Source of the DNA: Opitutia bacterium
GTDB lineage: Bacteria; Verrucomicrobiota; Verrucomicrobiia; Opitutales; Opitutaceae
DNA: 35,249 nucleotides
NCBI GenBank assembly: GCA_016199925.1
Contig: JACQFT010000215.1
Span: forward strand, 1 to 35,249
Reading direction: 5' to 3'
The notes under the pieces: model-generated
What the model was told of the DNA's origin: nothing
Databases searched by the model: none
What the model saw: only the letters and a program-made list of their open reading frames with translations
Part shown: positions 1-7,651 of the stretch, one piece after another
Numbering within the stretch: position 1 is the first letter of the stretch
Layout of the letters: the number at the start of each line of letters is the position of its first letter
Translations under genes and position numbers: made by a program

Positions 1-565
1 CGGCGTCGAGGAGGCTGGGCTCGCCCTTGCGGTGCGCCGCCCATTCCATCAGGCCGGCGAAGAGGCCGGTGAACATCAGGTCGCCGAAGAGCGTGTTCTT
101 GAAAAAAAAGATCGTCGGTGGAAATTCCGGGTGGCCGACCGTCAGCGCCTGCCACCAGCCGGCGAGAGACTTCGCGTAGAACGGGTCGGCCCACCATGAC
201 TGCGTGTTCGTGACGAGGTAGAACAGGATGGCGCCGAGCAGGCCGCCGTTGAGCAGGCTGAGCCATGACTTTCGCCGGGCGACGAACGCACCGATCAACA
301 GCGCCGCGCCGAAGCACGCCGTGCGGATGACAAAGCCACCGAGGCTCCAGTGAAAACCATACTCCCGGGCGTGAAACCAATTCACATACACGTCCGAAAG
401 CTCCAGCCCCAGGAACGACAGAACCCAGAACCACGGTTTCCGAAAATAGACCGCGCCGCAAAAGGCGATGGCGGTGAAAGGCGAGAGGTTCGACAGCGAC
501 AGGTCCAACGTGGGCAAAACCCGGAACAGCACGGCGAGGGCGATGAGAGCGATGGCAAGTGGCAT
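1..565 (-). CDS. DUF6580-like integral membrane protein (truncated by window start)
   Basis: Open minus-strand frame from ATG at 565 to the window edge: MPLAIALIALAVLFRVLPTLDLSLSNLSPFTAIAFCGAVYFRKPWFWVLSFLGLELSDVYVNWF...; hydrophobic. The N-terminal 'NLSPFTAIAFCGA' pattern resembles DUF6580. Not in the ORF list because it runs off the edge. Confidence 0.75.
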   Translation of the reverse strand, partial: MPLAIALIALAVLFRVLPTLDLSLSNLSPFTAIAFCGAVYFRKPWFWVLSFLGLELSDVYVNWFHAREYGFHWSLGGFVIRTACFGAALLIGAFVARRKSWLSLLNGGLLGAILFYLVTNTQSWWADPFYAKSLAGWWQALTVGHPEFPPTIFFFKNTLFGDLMFTGLFAGLMEWAAHRKGEPSLLDA

Positions 566-616
566 GGAGCGGCGGCGTTAGTCGGCAGTCAACATACGGG
601 CCAATCGATAAGCACC

Positions 617-749
617 AAGCTCCAACATCCAAGCTCCAATGAAGCTCCAAGTTCCGGACGAAACACCAAGGCCACATCGGGTGGGCGGCTGTTTTCTTGG
701 ATCGCTTTTCCGAGATTCACTGGAGGTTGGAGCTTTGGATTTGGAGCTT
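617..749. repeat. Inverted-repeat element with AAGCTCCAA / TTGGAGCTT arrays
   Basis: AAGCTCCAA at 617-625, 631-639 and 642-650; TTGGAGCTT at 727-735 and 741-749. The 23-nt ends 617-639 and 727-749 are reverse complements with 4 mismatches. Confidence 0.8.
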
Positions 750-756
750 CAGTCGC

Positions 757-1296
757 TCACGCGCCTTCCGCTTCGCGCGCCATCAGCCAGAGCAAATCCG
801 ACACGCGGTTTACGTATTGCAGGAGCATGGGGCGCACGGTGCGGCCGTGGGTGCGGAGCGTCACCATGCGGCGCTCGGCGCGGCGGGCGGCGGTGCGGGC
901 GACATCGAGCGCGGCGGCGTGGGGGTTGGCCCCGGGCGTGGCCCAGCCGTCGAATTTGGGTGAGCGCGCCTCAATGGCGGCGACGCCGGCGTCGAGCCGC
1001 GCGAGCGCGGCTTCGTCGACTTTGGCAAATTTGGATTCGGCGTAGCGGGCGGCGTCGGACTCGGCGCACGCCATCTCGCCCATGAGCGCGACGAGGTCAG
1101 TCTGGATTCTCTCCAGCTCGGCGCGGCGGTCGGCGGCGGGGCAGTGGGCCTTGGCGAGACCGAGGGCGGCGTTCAGCTCGTCGAGCGCGCCGACGGTCTC
1201 GGCCTGCGGGTGGTCCTTGGGGATGCGCTGGCCGTAGAGCAGACCCGTGGTGCCGTCGTCGCCCGTGCGGGTGGCGATGGAGTTGGTGCGCTTCAT
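757..1296 (-). CDS. Cob(I)yrinic acid a,c-diamide adenosyltransferase (PduO-type)
   Basis: MKRTNSIATRTGDDGTTGLLYGQRIPKDHPQAETVGALDELNAALGLA... and C-terminal YVNRVSDLLWLMAR, typical of PduO-type ATRs. ORF start trimmed from 1395 to the internal Met at 1296. Confidence 0.92.
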   Translation of the reverse strand: MKRTNSIATRTGDDGTTGLLYGQRIPKDHPQAETVGALDELNAALGLAKAHCPAADRRAELERIQTDLVALMGEMACAESDAARYAESKFAKVDEAALARLDAGVAAIEARSPKFDGWATPGANPHAAALDVARTAARRAERRMVTLRTHGRTVRPMLLQYVNRVSDLLWLMAREAEGA

Positions 1297-1697
1297 TTGA
1301 CGTGGCTGAATTTCAGTCCCGGGATTTGCGCGAAATGCGCGTCCGAACTCAACAGCGGAAGTTCGCGCCGCAACGCGACGGCGGCGATCAGGCAATCGGC
1401 GGGCGGCACGTTGACGCCTTTCCAGCGCAGGCGGGCGTAGATGCCGGCCGCGCGGTGAAAGTCCTCGGGTTGCTCGGCTTCGTGGTGCCAGAGTCCCATC
1501 TGTGCGCGCAGAAATTCCATCTCAGTCTCAGTGCGTGCGCCTTGAATCGTCTCCTGCACTATTTGGCCGCAGATCACCGCGGCATGGGCGCGGGCCAAGT
1601 CGTGAATGAGCGCGACGGCCGGAGCCTTGCCCCGGAAAAAATCCACCCAGACGGAGGTGTCCACCACCGACCGCTCAACGGTGCGTGCGCTTGGCAT
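1293..1697 (-). CDS. vapC: PIN-domain ribonuclease toxin, VapC family
   Basis: VVDTSVWVDFFRG, QETIQG and PPADCLIAAVALRRELPLLSSDAHF: PIN acidic residues present. Follows and overlaps a VapB-like gene. Confidence 0.9.
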   Translation of the reverse strand: MPSARTVERSVVDTSVWVDFFRGKAPAVALIHDLARAHAAVICGQIVQETIQGARTETEMEFLRAQMGLWHHEAEQPEDFHRAAGIYARLRWKGVNVPPADCLIAAVALRRELPLLSSDAHFAQIPGLKFSHVK

Positions 1698-1905
1698 CGG
1701 CGACGGAGAGTTTGTTGGCGCGTTCCGCCTCGGTGTGCAGGTGGGGATACTTGCCGGCCAGCCCCATGAAGTCGGCGACTTTGCGGCGGCGGACCTTCTC
1801 CTCGATGGCGCGGCGGATGGCCTCCGGCACGCTGGCGTCGGGTTCTCCCGCCATCAATTCCTTCAGTTGGGCGTCATCAATCGTGATGGTTGTGCGCATC
1901 GCCAA
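1675..1905 (-). CDS. vapB: VapB-type antitoxin
   Basis: 76 aa MAMRTTITIDDAQLKELMAGEPDASVPEAIRRAIEEKVRRRKVADFMGLAGKYP; directly upstream of and overlapping the PIN gene. Confidence 0.83.
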   Translation of the reverse strand: MAMRTTITIDDAQLKELMAGEPDASVPEAIRRAIEEKVRRRKVADFMGLAGKYPHLHTEAERANKLSVADAKRTHR

Positions 1906-1989
1906 CTAGCTGTTCAAGCGCATCAGAATGTCAACCGCGAGGATGCGTGGTGTCGCGTCGCCGGAGGCCGCGCCCTCGCGCGTGCGCGG

Positions 1990-2016
1990 CCAATGTCACT
2001 TATTAAGTGACATTGG
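1990..2016. repeat. 27-nt near-perfect palindrome CCAATGTCACTTATTAAGTGACATTGG
   Basis: Arms pair 13/13 around one central base; pairing extends a further ~7 bp into GC-rich flanks with G:U wobbles. A related core occurs at 26856-26874. Confidence 0.85.
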
Positions 2017-2171
2017 CTGCGCGGCTGACGGAACTTCTCGCGGCGGACGTCCCTGGCTGCCGGGAGCGTGAGAGAGCACGATGCCACCGACACGGATACC
2101 TGGGGCTGCCGGGAGCGCGCGGCTCGGCTGGCTGGCAGAACGCGGCGAGGGCGCCGCGTCTCCATCACGAC

Positions 2172-2741
2172 TCACTTCTTCGCGGCGTCGCGGGTGCGTT
2201 TCTTGAGCGCCTTGAGCTCGGCGTCGATCTCGGCGAGAGAATCTTTCTCCATGCGGTCAATGAAGAGGATGCCGTTGAGGTGGTCGGCCTCGTGCTGGAG
2301 GCAGCGGGCGAACAGGCCGTTGCAGCGCAGCGTGTGCGGGTGGCCGTCGCCGTCCTGGAAGGCGACGCGGACCGCGTCGGGCCGCACGACATCGCCGCGG
2401 ATCCGCGGGAACGACAGGCAGCCCTCCTCGTAGGCGGATGCTTCGCCGCCCGGCTCGGGGGTGATGACGGGATTGACGACGGTCAGCGGCATGAAGAGTT
2501 CGAGCGGCGGGCGCGCGCCGTTCAGCTCCCAGTCGAAGTCCGGCTCCACCGCCCGCAGGTCGACGACGCAGAGCTGGATCGCCTGGCCGATCTGCTGGGC
2601 GGCGAGGCCGATGCCCTCGGCGGCGTGCATCGTCTCGACCATCTCGGCCGCGAGTTTCCGCAGCGCCGCGTCGCAGGCGGAGACTTTCGCGCCTTTTTTG
2701 CGGAGGATCGGCTCGTTGAACTGAACAATCGGCAGCGGCAT
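2172..2741 (-). CDS. def: Peptide deformylase
   Basis: MPLPIVQFNEPILRKKGAKV..., EGIGLAAQQIG, EEGCLSFP and HEADHLNGILFIDRM: the three PDF motifs (GxGLAAxQ, EGCLS, HExDH) are present. Confidence 0.96.
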   Translation of the reverse strand: MPLPIVQFNEPILRKKGAKVSACDAALRKLAAEMVETMHAAEGIGLAAQQIGQAIQLCVVDLRAVEPDFDWELNGARPPLELFMPLTVVNPVITPEPGGEASAYEEGCLSFPRIRGDVVRPDAVRVAFQDGDGHPHTLRCNGLFARCLQHEADHLNGILFIDRMEKDSLAEIDAELKALKKRTRDAAKK

Positions 2742-2817
2742 GGGTCGTAGGATGCTCAAGGTATTTGCCAGGGCAACCCGGCGGCAAATAAATTTGTTCC
2801 GCCGCCCCGACCCTGTT

Positions 2818-4482
2818 ATGCATCCACGCATGAATCAGCCCACCGCCACCGTCCGCCGCGACTACTCCGCGGCCTGGCTGGGCTGGCTGGTCCTCGGGCT
2901 CGGGCTCCTGGCGGTGGCGTGGCTGCTGCCGGTGAACATCAAGTCGCTCAACCCGGCGCTCCTGCGCGAGGCCGGCCGCCACTCGACCACGGCGGCAGTG
3001 TTTGCGCGAGGGCTGCTCGACCTCGACAAACCCGGCCCCGCGGCGCTCGTGCTCGACGCCGCGCGGCAGGTCAACGACCCCAGCGCCGGGGCGGTGGGCG
3101 TGCTGCTCAAAGGCTTTGCCGTGCGCCATCCCGAGATGATGCCGTGGGGCGGCTGGGATGTGGCGCTGGAGCCGCTGCTCACGGGCAAGAACGCCGCAAC
3201 CGCGCCCGGCTCCGTGCCGGTGCTGAAATTTCTCGTCGTGCAGTCGGCGCGCGAGAATCTCCGCCGCTATCTCGCCGTCTCGCGCCTGCCCGGCGTGCAG
3301 ACGCTGCTCAAGACCGCCGACCTGACTTCGACCAGCCGGTTTGTGCCCGCGATGCGGCCGGGCGGCCAGCCGCTGGAAGCGGTCATCCTGCTCACGACTT
3401 ACCTCTGGCAGAGCGAGCATCTGTCGCCTTCGCTCCAGCGCGAAGTGCGCAGCCTGGCCGAGAACGCCGTCGCCTCCGGCCAGATGGGGCCGCTGGAAGA
3501 TTTCTACGTCGACATCCTCACGCTGGGCAAGCGCCTCGACTGGGAGCAGCTTTCGGAACTCCTCCGCACGACGACGAGCATCGGCACCGTCACGCAGTTT
3601 GCGCACCTCGCGCGCGTCGCGCCCGAGCATCTGCCCGTCATCTACACGGCCGCGCTCATGACCAAGTCCGCCGATGCGGTCGCGCGCTATCTGATCGCCT
3701 ACGGCAAACCCGGCGCGGAGAACCTGCGGTTCGCGCTCTCCTTCGGCGAGGGCGCCGTCGAGCAGCTCGTGCGGCGCCAGGTGCCGGTGACGAGCGGCGC
3801 CGGACCGGAGTTCGAGCTCGGCGCGGGCTTCGCGCTCGGCCATCCGGAGCTGGCGATTTTCGGCAAATACGCCGCGTTCCTCGCCGGCGTTTTCCTGCTG
3901 CTGCGATCGGTCGACCTGAAGCTCTTCTTCTCGGTCGAGTCGGCGCTGCGCGGCGCGTTCCCGCGGATGGGCAGCGGCGTCCTCGCGGCGATCCTCACCT
4001 TCCTGTTTTTCATCTTCTCGGAGCAGTTCCTCCTCAAGGCGGCCGCCTCCGAATACCAGATCCGGTTCACCTTCCCCGTGCTCGTCGCCGCCGCGACCGG
4101 CGCGACTCCCGCTCACTCAACCACCACCGCCACCATGGAAATGTCCACCGTCCTCTCCATCGCCCTCTTCGCCCTGCTGCAAGTCGGCATGTATGTCACC
4201 TGCCTGCTGAAAATCACCGAGGTCGAGCGCCAGGCGCTGCCGCCGCTGACCAAGCTGAAGCTCATGGAAAACGAGGAGAACCTCTTCGACGGCGGCCTCT
4301 ATCTCGGCATCGCCGGCACGGCCACCGCGCTCGTGCTCCAGGTGCTCGGCCTGATCGACGCGAACCTGCTCGCGGCCTACTCGTCGAATCTCTTCGGCAT
4401 CGTCTGCGTCGCGCTCGTGAAGATCCGCCACGTCCGCCCCTACAAGCGCAAACTCATCCTCGAGTCCCAAACCGGCGCCTGA
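2818..4482 (+). CDS. Uncharacterised multi-pass membrane protein
   Basis: Long ORF with N-terminal TM (LGWLVLGLGLLAVAWLL), a helical central domain and several C-terminal TMs. Alternative start at Met 2830. No family recognised. Confidence 0.8.
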   Translation: MHPRMNQPTATVRRDYSAAWLGWLVLGLGLLAVAWLLPVNIKSLNPALLREAGRHSTTAAVFARGLLDLDKPGPAALVLDAARQVNDPSAGAVGVLLKGFAVRHPEMMPWGGWDVALEPLLTGKNAATAPGSVPVLKFLVVQSARENLRRYLAVSRLPGVQTLLKTADLTSTSRFVPAMRPGGQPLEAVILLTTYLWQSEHLSPSLQREVRSLAENAVASGQMGPLEDFYVDILTLGKRLDWEQLSELLRTTTSIGTVTQFAHLARVAPEHLPVIYTAALMTKSADAVARYLIAYGKPGAENLRFALSFGEGAVEQLVRRQVPVTSGAGPEFELGAGFALGHPELAIFGKYAAFLAGVFLLLRSVDLKLFFSVESALRGAFPRMGSGVLAAILTFLFFIFSEQFLLKAAASEYQIRFTFPVLVAAATGATPAHSTTTATMEMSTVLSIALFALLQVGMYVTCLLKITEVERQALPPLTKLKLMENEENLFDGGLYLGIAGTATALVLQVLGLIDANLLAAYSSNLFGIVCVALVKIRHVRPYKRKLILESQTGA

Positions 4483-4485
4483 GCC

Positions 4486-5880
4486 ATGAACAAGACGCTC
4501 CTCCTCATCATCTGCGACTTCCTCCTGCTCAACCTCCTCGCGTTGACCAAGTGGGAGAAGGCCGAGCCGCCGCGCGCCGCGCAGGTCGCCGCCGCGCAGC
4601 AAGCCGCCGCCGCCACGCCCGCCGTCAACGCCGACCTGGTCGAACTCATGCGCATTTCCCTCGAAGACGAGAAGTCCACCCGCACGCAGCTCGCTCAGCA
4701 GCTCGCCTCGACGCAGGGCTCGCTCTCCGAGCGCGAGAAGAACCTCGCGGCCCTCCAGCAGCAGAAGGGCCAGTTGGAGAATTCCCTCGCCGCGACGCAG
4801 TCCACGGCGCACGAACTGGAGCAAAAATACACCGCCGCCGCGCAGGAGGCCGGGCTCACCAAGGAGCAGCTCGCCAAGATGCAGCGCGAGCTGGAGGAGC
4901 GCCGCGCCGAGGCCGAGCGCCAGAAGCAGGAACTCGCCCGGATGGAGAAACAGAACACCGAGGCGCGCCAGCGCATCGAGAACCTGAACGTCGCCGTGCG
5001 CGTCGCCGAGCAGGAGAAACAGATGCTCGCCAGCAACCTGACCGAGGCCAAACAGCAGGTCGAGGTCGAGCGGCAGGAGCGCGCCCGCGTGCAGGAGCAG
5101 ACGGTGCAGCTCGCGCAGGGCGTCGGCCAGCTCGCGGAGAAATCCGGCGAGCTGTCCAAGGAGATCCGCGACAACCGCCCGATCAACTCGAACCTCATCT
5201 TCACCGATTTCCTCGCCAACCGCGTGCAGACCAGGCTCACCACGCGGCGCCCGGGACTCTTCGGTCCGAACGTCAAGGACAAGGACGCGCAGACGATCCT
5301 CGTGAGCGACGGCCGGCACACCTACGCGCTGATGCACCTGAGCGACACGCCCTTCAGCCTCACCTTCGAGTCGCCGCCCGACTACGACCTGATCGCCGGC
5401 AAGCTGAGCCGCGGCGCGTTCAACGCCCCGGTGAAAGAGCTGGCGTTCCTCGCGCTCGATCCGCGCCTCGTGGTGCTCCCGGTCGACGATTCCCTCGCGG
5501 CGCTGATGGGCGCGAAAATCTATAAGCTCGCCGCCGAGCCGTTCAAGTTTCCCGAGGCCGTGGTCGTGCGCGCCGACGACGGCAAGTATGGCGAGACGCC
5601 GTTCCGCATCGACGCGGCGAACCCCGGCTACGTGAAGCTCGACAACCGGATCGTCACGCGGCTGTTCGGCGAATTCTCGCCGAAGCGCGGCGATCTCGTC
5701 TTCAGCAAATCCGGCGACCTGATCGGCATGATGGTGAACAACGATTATTGCGCCGTGCTCGGCGATTTCCGCGCCGCGCACACGCTGACCGCGGGCGACG
5801 ACGTCGTGCAGCCGAAGACCGGCGCGACCTTCGCCGATCTCGCCGCACGCTGGCAGCGGCTGCCGTTCAAGCTGCAGTGA
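4486..5880 (+). CDS. Signal-anchored coiled-coil protein with C-terminal possibly trypsin-like (degenerate) domain
   Basis: MNKTLLLIICDFLLLNLLALTKW anchor, a long Q/E/K-rich heptad region, then a globular C-terminus ending ...KRGDLVFSKSGDLIGMMVNNDYCAVLGD. Starts 3 nt after the upstream gene ends. Confidence 0.8.
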   Translation: MNKTLLLIICDFLLLNLLALTKWEKAEPPRAAQVAAAQQAAAATPAVNADLVELMRISLEDEKSTRTQLAQQLASTQGSLSEREKNLAALQQQKGQLENSLAATQSTAHELEQKYTAAAQEAGLTKEQLAKMQRELEERRAEAERQKQELARMEKQNTEARQRIENLNVAVRVAEQEKQMLASNLTEAKQQVEVERQERARVQEQTVQLAQGVGQLAEKSGELSKEIRDNRPINSNLIFTDFLANRVQTRLTTRRPGLFGPNVKDKDAQTILVSDGRHTYALMHLSDTPFSLTFESPPDYDLIAGKLSRGAFNAPVKELAFLALDPRLVVLPVDDSLAALMGAKIYKLAAEPFKFPEAVVVRADDGKYGETPFRIDAANPGYVKLDNRIVTRLFGEFSPKRGDLVFSKSGDLIGMMVNNDYCAVLGDFRAAHTLTAGDDVVQPKTGATFADLAARWQRLPFKLQ

Positions 5881-5903
5881 TGAAGCCCCGGCGCTGACTG
5901 AAC

Positions 5904-5994
5904 TGTAGGAGCGGCTTTACGCCGCGATTCTGCTCAGCCATCGCGGCACTCCGCCGTCGCCAAGGCTATGGCGGACAAGAAAGCCGCTCCTACA
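5904..5994. repeat. REP/BIME-like element
   Basis: TGTAGGAGCGGCTTT (5904-5918) and AAAGCCGCTCCTACA (5980-5994) form a perfect 15-bp inverted repeat. Inner arms: GCCGCGAT/ATCGCGGC and TCCGCC/GGCGGA. Confidence 0.88.
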
Positions 5995-6029
5995 ATTCGT
6001 GATTTTCAAGTGCGGACGCGCAATAGCGC

Positions 6030-7568
6030 TCACGGCTCGAACTGATAGAGCGTGAACTTGTCCGCGGCGCCGTGCGGCGTCGTGAACACACGCCGGGTCG
6101 GCGCGCCGGGCTGGTCGAGCCACGCGGCGGCGGGGTAGAGGCTGCCTTCGTAGAGCAGGAAAAACGCGACGCGTTGTCCGGCGGAGATTTTTTTTAGCCC
6201 CGGCAGCGAAGCGGCAAGTTCGCTGGGCTCGTAGACGGTGAAGGGCACGACGCCGATGCGCGGATCGCCGAGTTCGGCGAGCATCAGCCCGTAGCAACCG
6301 GGCCGCAGGAAACGGTGCGTGAGGACGAGGCAGCGGACGTTGTGCCGGTCGGCGTAGTCGCCGAGGAAGCGGCGCACGTCGTTCAGACCGCGTCCGCTCC
6401 AGGGACCGGTGACGTATTGTGCGATCTCTTGAGCGGGGATTGCCGCCGTTTCCGGGGCCGTGCCGATCTGCCGAGAAACCAGAGTCCATCGGCCCAGGGC
6501 GACGAGCAACACGGCCGCGGCGAGAGCGCGGGTCCGACCGGCGGTGGAGACCAGCGCCCGGCCCCAGGCAAGGGACAGGAAGAAAACCAGCGGCAGATGG
6601 TCCGGGAGGGCGTAGCGCGCGAAGGGGCGGTTGTAGAAAAGCGCGGACACCAGAAGGGCCAGCACCGAACCCAAGGCGCAGGCGCCGACGACGCGGGACC
6701 TGGCGCGGAGGGAAAGAACGAGTGCGCCGGCCAACAGCAGGAGAAGCGGCCATCCACCGTAGCCCTCGTGCCAGCGGAGCCAGGTCGCGAGACGCCCGGC
6801 CGCGGAGGCCCAGTAGTGGCCGCTGTCGAAAACAGGCAACGACTCGAAGCGGGAGCTGTGCTGACCCACTTTGAAAAGACTCGGCCCCAAGAGCGCCAGC
6901 GGGGCCAGCGCGCCCAAGCCAAGCAGAACAAGCTCCCGACCGAAAATTCGGCGGGTGTGACTCCGCTGGATCGCGGAATAGATCAAACCGAGCCACCCCA
7001 GCGCGAACACGGCGGAGATTTTGATCAGGAACGCCGTCCCGAAAAATGTGCCGGCGACGACAAACCAAAGCGGCCGGCGGCCTTCCGGGCGCGAAACGCC
7101 CGTGACGATGCACACGGTGGACCACGCGAGCAGCGCGGCGACAAAGGTGTCTTGGAGGGCCAAGCGTTCGTGAAAAACGGCAAAGGGCATCGTCGCCCAA
7201 AGCGCCATGCCGCAGAGCGCCGCCGGGCGTCCGGCCAGGCGGAACAGGGCGAGGCCGAGCGCGGAGACCGTGGCCAAGCCCGCGCCTGCGCTCAGCAGCC
7301 GCGCCACCAGCAGGGCGTGCGCCGGAAACCAGCCGGCAGGAAGAAACTGGCAGGCGAGCAACGGCCGACCCTGGCCCAACGGATCGACCACGGTTTTCAC
7401 CCGCGAATCAAGGGCCACAAGAATGTTCCCCGCTTCGTCAACGAAGGGCTCGAGGGTGCCGAGGCCGCGGAAGCGCAGCCACGCGGCGACGAGCAGGGGC
7501 AGCGCGGCCCAGGTCCAAAAAGGCAGACGGGATTCGCTGGGGCGCGCGGACAGCATCGGTCGGGGCAT
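6030..7568 (-). CDS. Glycosyltransferase family 39 / ArnT-like membrane protein
   Basis: 512 aa polytopic; N-terminal LGTLEPFVDEAGNILVALDSR resembles the acidic first-loop motif of PMT/ArnT GT-C enzymes. Confidence 0.75.
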   Translation of the reverse strand: MPRPMLSARPSESRLPFWTWAALPLLVAAWLRFRGLGTLEPFVDEAGNILVALDSRVKTVVDPLGQGRPLLACQFLPAGWFPAHALLVARLLSAGAGLATVSALGLALFRLAGRPAALCGMALWATMPFAVFHERLALQDTFVAALLAWSTVCIVTGVSRPEGRRPLWFVVAGTFFGTAFLIKISAVFALGWLGLIYSAIQRSHTRRIFGRELVLLGLGALAPLALLGPSLFKVGQHSSRFESLPVFDSGHYWASAAGRLATWLRWHEGYGGWPLLLLLAGALVLSLRARSRVVGACALGSVLALLVSALFYNRPFARYALPDHLPLVFFLSLAWGRALVSTAGRTRALAAAVLLVALGRWTLVSRQIGTAPETAAIPAQEIAQYVTGPWSGRGLNDVRRFLGDYADRHNVRCLVLTHRFLRPGCYGLMLAELGDPRIGVVPFTVYEPSELAASLPGLKKISAGQRVAFFLLYEGSLYPAAAWLDQPGAPTRRVFTTPHGAADKFTLYQFEP

Positions 7569-7651
7569 CCAAGCGGGCGGCGAGGCGAAGTCAGGCCAAT
7601 TGTCCGCAAAGCTGGATTTACAGCGGCGCGGCGGACCGGCTTACTGCGCGG

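Noticed and set aside
617-749. Possible CRISPR or tandem-repeat locus (AAGCTCCAA units)
   Set aside because: Units are 9 nt with unequal short spacing and inverted at the other end, so an inverted-repeat element fits better.
2257-4116. 619-aa minus-strand ORF
   Set aside because: Antisense to the membrane protein and out of frame with peptide deformylase; biased composition.
2919-5525. 868-aa plus-strand ORF
   Set aside because: Alternative frame over the membrane-protein/coiled-coil operon; arginine- and alanine-rich with no motifs.
4117-5781. 554-aa minus-strand ORF
   Set aside because: Exact antisense of the coiled-coil gene; Leu/Gly/Glu repetition mirrors the sense heptads.
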